From Trichoderma breve (taxonomy: Eukaryota > Ascomycota > Sordariomycetes > Hypocreales > Hypocreaceae): a stretch of 64,000 nt of DNA. Shown here one piece after another: positions 58,127 to 64,000 of the stretch. A model generated the notes under the pieces. It was not told the DNA's origin. It did no database searches and saw only the letters and a list, made by a program, of their open reading frames with translations. Location of the stretch: the NCBI RefSeq assembly GCF_028502605.1, contig NW_026611593.1, positions 1,736,001-1,800,000 on the forward strand. Reading direction: 5' to 3'. The number at the start of each line of letters is the position of its first letter. Position 1 is the first letter of the stretch. The position numbers and the translations under genes are program-made.

Positions 58127-59745
58127 CAATATTATATTAGAGGAAACATGAATAGAGAGAGAGAGACGTGTAAAGACCTTAGATTACGGTTGATGTGTCA
58201 TGCTGAGACTGGTTCGCCTTTTTTTTGAAAAACTTGTCCGGTATAAGTATATAGTATAGTATCTATTTTCCTTGTTTGGCATACAAAAAGAGAATGTCAC
58301 TTACACCACCACCACAGCCTACTGCTGCATATGTAGTTGCAGATCCCGCTTCCCATCTACACCACCCCCAAAAGAGCATAAACATGTACAGTAACAATGC
58401 AATACAAGGCAGTACACGATGCATCCCAAAGAATCCAAGCCACAAAAGACATAAGCTGCTGCACCTTAAAAGCCCGGTCCTCGCGTTCGCAGCGAACGAA
58501 ACAACATGGCCCCAAGAGATGCAACATGACGCCATATGGCTGAACCCGCTTCCCGCTTCCGAACATCTGCATTCCCTCCCCTGGGGACGCATCCCGGCCT
58601 GAAACATGCACAAGATCAAATTAAGAGGGAAAGGGAAAAAAAAGACACGAAACAAACAAGGAGGCTCTCAGCTGATGCGCTCCCCCGGCCCCGTGACCGG
58701 TTTCCCTGCAGGGCCCGGCGCTGTCTGTCTCGTCACCCAGCGAGCGGATGACGGGTGATGGTGACGGGAGCTGCATTTACAGTATTACGTCCCGCTCTGG
58801 CTGGGCGCCCAACGACACCAACGACCTGGGGCCGCTTCACGCTGCATTAGCGGCGCTGATTGAGGATTTCTCTATTCGGAAGAAGCCTCACGCAAGACGT
58901 CCAAAGATCGTGCGAGAATCCTTTCTCTTTTCTAGCATTCTTAGTCCGTACTGAGACTTTGCTATGTATCCCCTACCCGGGCTTCGTTTGTGGGGTTGAA
59001 GCAGTGGCCAAGCCTTGGAGAAACATAAGGGTTGAAGTTAAAAGCAAAAAGCAGTAATACGAATCACAATGAGTAAAATCACGAATCCAGTAGCACGCAC
59101 CACGTCCTCGCTTATGTGTAGCACAATTCTCATCAAAATTCATTTGTTCGCCTATTATACCGCTCTGTCCACTAGGGAATGATGCTATCCAGCCCATCCC
59201 CTCCTCCTTTGCCCGCAAAAGGAAAATGAAAGAGAAAAAAAAAAAAACACGCACACCTGTATAATATTCCTCCTTGTGCGACCCAGTCGCTGCTGATTGT
59301 CAGATAATTTCATGCCCAACTTTGTCCAACAGCTTTCTCCCCCCCGTTGCCGGCTGACCGAGCTTGTTAGTCTCGGCTCTGTTGAGTCCCAACTCCACAT
59401 CCGATGAACCAGTAATCCCTGCGCCAACATGAAAATGCCCAAAAGCCAAAAAAGAAATTATGCAAAAATTTGGTGCCATTGCTGGCCCGTCCTCCAGAGT
59501 CCGCAGCTGATGTACTAAAGCAAATCTAAATCGAGAAAAAAAAAAAAAAGAAATAGGAAAAAAAACAAGAAATCATATTGCTCCGATGTCGCATATCCGC
59601 ATAACCGCCAGAGGTCATGATATTTTTCAGGAACAAAGATAGGAAAAAAATCCGATATGACGGGCAGAGAGGCCCGGATGCTGAGGTTATTCGACGGCGG
59701 GCCTCCGGGTCCGTAACAAGCCCATGATTGTTAAACGAGGACACT
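58127..59745. other. 1.6-kb convergent intergenic
   Basis: Between the E2 and gluconokinase stops. A GAGAGAGAGAGA run lies near 58155-58166, with poly-A tracts at 59230 and 59536. No gene is supported. Confidence 0.5.
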
Positions 59746-60517
59746 CTATTGGCTGTCGTGGTCACTCTCCATGGTCTTAATGGCCCTAGCAAGAGCATCC
59801 TGCTGCACCTCGGCCAGGGTTCGGCTTACATCGATGGTGATGACATCTGTTTCGTTTTGAGAAGGTCGCTCCAGGATATCGAACTGGCTGTGCACCATGT
59901 TGGCGCCCATGTAGTGGTTCTGGCGCTTGGTGACTCGCTGCAGCAGCAGCTCCTCAGAGGCATCAAGGTAGATGAAGTGGATGAGCAGGCGGTGGTCGTA
60001 GTACGCAGCAACGCGGATAACGTCTCGGTACTTTCGCTTCAGGGCAGAGCAGGTCATGACGACGCCCATCTGGCCCTCACTGATTAGGCGCATGGATTCA
60101 TCGCGAAGGGCTGTCAGCCAGTCCCAGCGGTCCGCATCGGTGAGAGGAATGCCGTTCCTCATCTTTTCGACATTGGCTGGGGTGTGAAACTGCCAGCATT
60201 GTTAGCACGCTTGTCAGCGTCGTACAGGAATTGTCAGCATCACGATGCCAAGAGGGCAAAATGCGTACCGAATCGCCTTCAATGTAAGGCATGTTGAGGG
60301 CGTTTGCCATATACTCAGCGACGCTGCTCTTGCCACATCCTGCAGGGCCAGTAACAAGCCAGATGTGCGTGTGTTCGCCGGCCTGTCCGGCAACGTTGAC
60401 CGGAGTCTCCGTTTTGAGAGATGTGCTGGTGGCAGTAGCCTGGATGGATGGCAGAGCAGCTGCGGATGGTGATTTTTGTCCCTGAGGAACTGTATATGTG
60501 GTATCGAAGGACATCAT
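59746..60517 (-). CDS. Gluconokinase
   Basis: Phosphorylates gluconate to 6-phosphogluconate, feeding the pentose-phosphate pathway. Exons complement(60269-60517) and complement(59746-60189), 230 aa; the 79-nt intron joins IEGDS to FHTPANVEKMRNGIPLTDADRW. P-loop GPAGCGKSS (57-65) after a nonconserved Ser-rich N-terminus of about 50 residues that yeast and bacterial enzymes lack. MPYIEGDS, GIPLTDADRWDWL, MTCSALKRKYRDVIR and the C-terminal VHSQFDILERPSQNE are the gluconokinase signatures. Two consecutive ATGs at 60517/60514 leave the exact start open. Confidence 0.94.
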
Positions 60518-61090
60518 CGTGGCGAGTAGAAATTGGAGATCTGCCTTTAAGAGGATGAAAGAAAAGAATAAACTAGCAATTCCGGTCTAAAAGGCAAAAG
60601 GGTTGTGTGTGCGAGCCGACTGAGATCAGAAGAGATGGCCGAGATAGTGTATAGATAGAGTTTGGCGAAGGAGACAAACAACACGGCGAGCTGGATGTTG
60701 GATGTTTGCGGAAGCCCAAGTTGGTGCAGCGTTGAGTCTTAAAGGGGCTAAAGGCAGATGAATGATGATCGTAGTGTGAGGTGGGAAAGAGCGAGTACTT
60801 GTAGGTACTAAAGCAATAACCGACGTATGGAAGCTTTTCAAACTTTTTATGGATAAAAGAACCTTGACGAGAGAGCTTCGTTCAAGGCTGGCCCCGAGGA
60901 GGCGAGCAGCTAGCTATTAATACTACTAGGGGCTACTCGTCTAGAAGCAGTGCTTGGATGTACGTACTCCCGGATGGATCCAGGTCTGGTAATCTCATAC
61001 AACAAGGAAGCCCCTTGGTTCTCAGACAACAAGTCAAGGCAATGGTGAGTCGGTATTATGGGGTACACCGGACCGGCAGGACAAAGTACA

Positions 61091-61120
61091 GGTGCGGGTA
61101 CGGGTACAGGTACAGGTACA
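61091..61120. repeat. Hexanucleotide tandem repeat, five GGTACA-type units
   Basis: Five units in exact six-base period: GGTGCG, GGTACG, then GGTACA three times. The array is also a GTAC-rich stretch of the kind scattered through the intergenic DNA. Confidence 0.75.
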
Positions 61121-61434
61121 ACGACACGAGGGAAAGGGAGGGCAAGGAACATGGAAATGGCCGGGAGGGGAGGCAGAGGCAGAGCCCAAACCGCAGCGCC
61201 GGTTTTCTGGTGGGCATCAGGAAAAGTCTCTTCCCAACGGTGACACAATACTGGGGTCATTACGAGCGCCGGCCTCGAGACTCTGGGGAGTGGGAGTGGG
61301 CTCCCCTAGATGTCCTAAATTACCGGCTGGGCCAGTCGGGCTGGAACCAGGGCCCTTATAGCTGTTTAGCCCAGAGTGCCGGCGACTCGGCTCGGCGCTC
61401 GAACACGTCGGGGGCTCCCCGTGCCATGCCAGCG

Positions 61435-61438
<4 letters not shown>

Positions 61439-61467
<29 letters not shown>
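61439..61467. repeat. Poly-C homopolymer, 29 bases
   Basis: An uninterrupted run of 29 C, flanked by TTAA on the left and TGCCCC on the right. G/C homopolymers this long are rare, and the exact length may be an assembly or sequencing artefact. Confidence 0.85.
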
Positions 61468-64000
61468 TGCCCCCTTTGCTTTTTGCTTCCATTTGTTCTT
61501 CCTTTTTTCTAGACGCTACCATGGGCTCCCCCTGCCGGCCAGTCATGCGAGCAGGTGAGATCAAGGGGGGGTGTATGCCGATGGTCGGGGGAAGCAAAGC
61601 AGAGCGCGGGATGACGTCGATGTATTCAGTAAGCAATCTATGAGATTAGGTGATTAACACGAGCTAATTGTATGTTGTCGAGGGAGAGCAAGAGAAAATA
61701 AAGAAGACCCGACGGCAAATGGGTGGAAGGGGAAGGGAATTGGTAGCGCATCCTCAATGCGGCATTCGAGGGCGAGTCGTGCCCCGTTGGCATCCCGCAA
61801 GTCAAGGCTGGCTGAAAACTTGCTGCAAGGAGCCATCAGCTCCACTGGGCTGGGCCCCAAAAGGATGGAGTGGGAAAAAGGAAAAGGAAAAAAAATAAAA
61901 GAAAATTTTTAGAGCGTCGGCTATTGCACTGACGTCTGTGGAACTTGTCATTTGCCGACGATTTGGGTGGTACAAAGTACGGGCCCGCCTGCGTCAGATC
62001 ACGCTTCTGCCTTGGGTGGCAGTCTACATCCCAAAGTAGCATATACTTGCCCGGGAGGGAGCCGGAGGGCATACCCGCGCGGTGTGTACTACGATGATGA
62101 TGAAACTTGAAATCTCTCATCTCATCTTTTTCTATATCTACTACGTTACTAGAGATGCTCAGCTACATATAACCACGATTGTAAACCTCCAGCAATATAC
62201 GAGTATAAGGTAGGATTATATAGAGGTACTATAGTCTCGGCAAATGACCTCGACGCATGTTGTAAGAAGTTTAATCTCCCAGTGCCAGCTAAACATCTGC
62301 CCGGGTAAAGCATCAACGGATCCATTGATCCATTGAATCAATGCATCTGGCTGTTGGCACACGCTGAAGGGCCACCCGTCAAGATTTAGTGACCACCAAG
62401 GCGCTAACTTAGCAGCCCAGTGAGCACTACAGTACCAGCGCAGTCCGGGGAAGCACCCATTGGATTTGGCTCCAGCCCAACGTGCAAAACGTTGAGGTGA
62501 GGTCGGAATGAGAGCCCATTCTTTCCTACTGGCACTAGCAGATAGCTCTACACCATGGTTTCAAGTTTGTCAATACTTCGTTGGTTCTCATCTTGCTATC
62601 CATATACCTCCACGATATGAAGGCATTCGCAAGCAGTTCTACCGGCCAAGACAGGAATATTTGCGAGTTGCATCCATCCATACCTGGAGACAAAGTGCCT
62701 GCTCCTACTCGTATATCCGAGTACACCACGCATGTACGGAGTACCCGTACAAGCCCGTGTGTTTTGTTTCGTACATGCTACACACACACACCTCTTGTCG
62801 GGCCAGGCTGTCGATCCATTTGGGCCGCGTGCCGACGGGGATGATGTCTTTTGCTACCAATCTCGTCTCTTAGACAGAACCATGCTGGGTGATGCGCAAC
62901 ACCTAGCTGCGGCTTGCATGCTGCAGCACTCCCAGTCCGCGGCTCCAGTTGCCCATCGACACTATCCGTGTCACACCGACTCAGACCTACTCCCTTGCAG
63001 GACGGTGCTGTGTAACTCAACACTTTCGCTTGAGTCGACGCCGGTGATGCCACCCACACGATGATTGTCAGGCTATCGGATACGGCAAGCTGCATCACGG
63101 AATAAAGGCATGTACCTGTACTCTATGTACTCGTACGAGGACTACCTAAAACGTCGTTGGAGGTTAATGCAAGCAAGGACAAGCACCGCTCCCATGCATG
63201 CACTTATTCTGGCCGGCTTTTGCCCAAGGTTGCACTACTCTCGGTATTGACGGAGTCCCAGAGTATCGGGTCGAGCCGCCCTAAGATTTACATGGACAGC
63301 TGTTTGCGCAGTATCGTGCTCCGTCCTGTACTCCGAAAAGCCACGGGACGGGAATGGCCTTGCACACTTTGGTGGACCGTCAAGCTCGCCAAGGCGGGGA
63401 GTGAAAATGCGTGTTCCTCATACCTAGGCGTCGAGTAATGATCCCGGCCAACAATGCTACCTCGCAGGTAGGGATGGGCTGTGACAATCACATCTGCGAT
63501 AAGTGATGTGATAGGCAGCACACAAGGGGGAAGAAAAAGGAAATAAGAAAAATAAGACAAAAATCACAATATTGGCCATGTGACTCGGACCAGCTTGCTT
63601 GGACCTCTGCAACTATAACCGGAGTGAGAGTGGTGCGTCTGGGCGCTCTCAGACTCACAAAAGCGTTGGGTCCGTCTATTGCCGCGGAAGCCAGACGGTG
63701 CTCCCGCCGAGGCCGCTGTTTCTGCTCTGATGAAGTGCTCGGGGAGACCTCAAGTTGCATCCGGGCAAGACAAGCGGCGGCCTAGCCTAGAGCCTAGGTA
63801 GGTCTCAAAGTGTTTCGATCCATCTCAGCCCCATCATCGGGAGTGGAGAGGGAATCGGCCGAATATTGCCCGTCTGTTTTTCTCTTTTTTTTCTCTCTCT
63901 CTCTTAGCCTTTCTCTTTTGGTGTCTGCGGGTGGAAGACGTGGGGGTCATAAACCTCGCGGCTGACTCGAAGAAACCCCAGAGGGAATTGCATATCCTAA

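Larger units (their letters stand above)
60518..64000. other. 3.5-kb non-coding right end
   Basis: Promoter of gluconokinase and then unexplained DNA up to the window edge. It contains the hexanucleotide repeat and poly-C run listed separately. The last 120 bp has a long CT tract (63877-63905), perhaps the leader of a gene beyond the edge. ORFs here lack any domain. Confidence 0.55.

Overview
This window is nuclear DNA from a filamentous ascomycete, most likely a sordariomycete close to the Hypocreales. The evidence is the gene style: short 49-110 nt introns with GTRNGT donors and CTRAC-like branch points, genes on both strands without operons, a CYP51B-type sterol demethylase, a KipA-type kinesin, and ascomycete families such as DUF3074 and DUF3405. 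I read 23 protein-coding genes and one tRNA. I found no transposon, rDNA, CRISPR array, virus or secondary-metabolite cluster. Most genes are conserved housekeeping genes, several separated by long non-coding gaps.

Layout. 1-11 kb (+): 3' end of a nucleolin/Gar2-like protein; a single-pass membrane protein with a WxxV motif; CYP51B; a DUF3074 START-like protein; an unrecognised coiled-coil protein. 11.6-33.7 kb (-): TAF7; a type II membrane protein with an HVRRGD motif; kinesin KipA; an STK19-family protein; a Vsb1-like SulP-STAS-cNMP-binding transporter; and GINS subunit Psf1. 35-44 kb: Rpn13 (+), a Cus2/Tat-SF1 splicing factor (+), a luciferase-domain membrane protein (-) and a DUF3405 protein (+). 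44.7-60.5 kb: Emp24 (-), Arf1 (+), tRNA-Gln(CUG) (-), the bifunctional purine enzyme Ade16/17 (-), ribosomal protein L35 (-), Golgi SNARE Gos1 (+), Atp10 (-), branched-chain dehydrogenase E2 (+) and gluconokinase (-). 60.5-64 kb is non-coding, with a 29-base poly-C run and a hexanucleotide repeat.

The genes do not form one pathway, but some neighbours are related. Emp24, Arf1 and Gos1 all act in ER-Golgi vesicle traffic and lie within 10 kb. Atp10 and the BCKDH E2 are mitochondrial and share a 491-bp divergent promoter. CYP51B is followed by a lipid-binding-fold (START-like) gene.

Exon structures were built by hand from splice signals, reading-frame continuity and family conservation. The best supported are SulP, Psf1, L35, Emp24, Arf1, Ade16/17, Gos1 and the E2. 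I found no clearly new multi-gene system. The strongest leads are the WxxV-bearing tail-anchor-like membrane protein, the possible intron-retention isoform of Rpn13, the extreme exon structure of rpl35, the apparently intact cyclic-nucleotide cassette on the SulP transporter, and the orphan coiled-coil gene.
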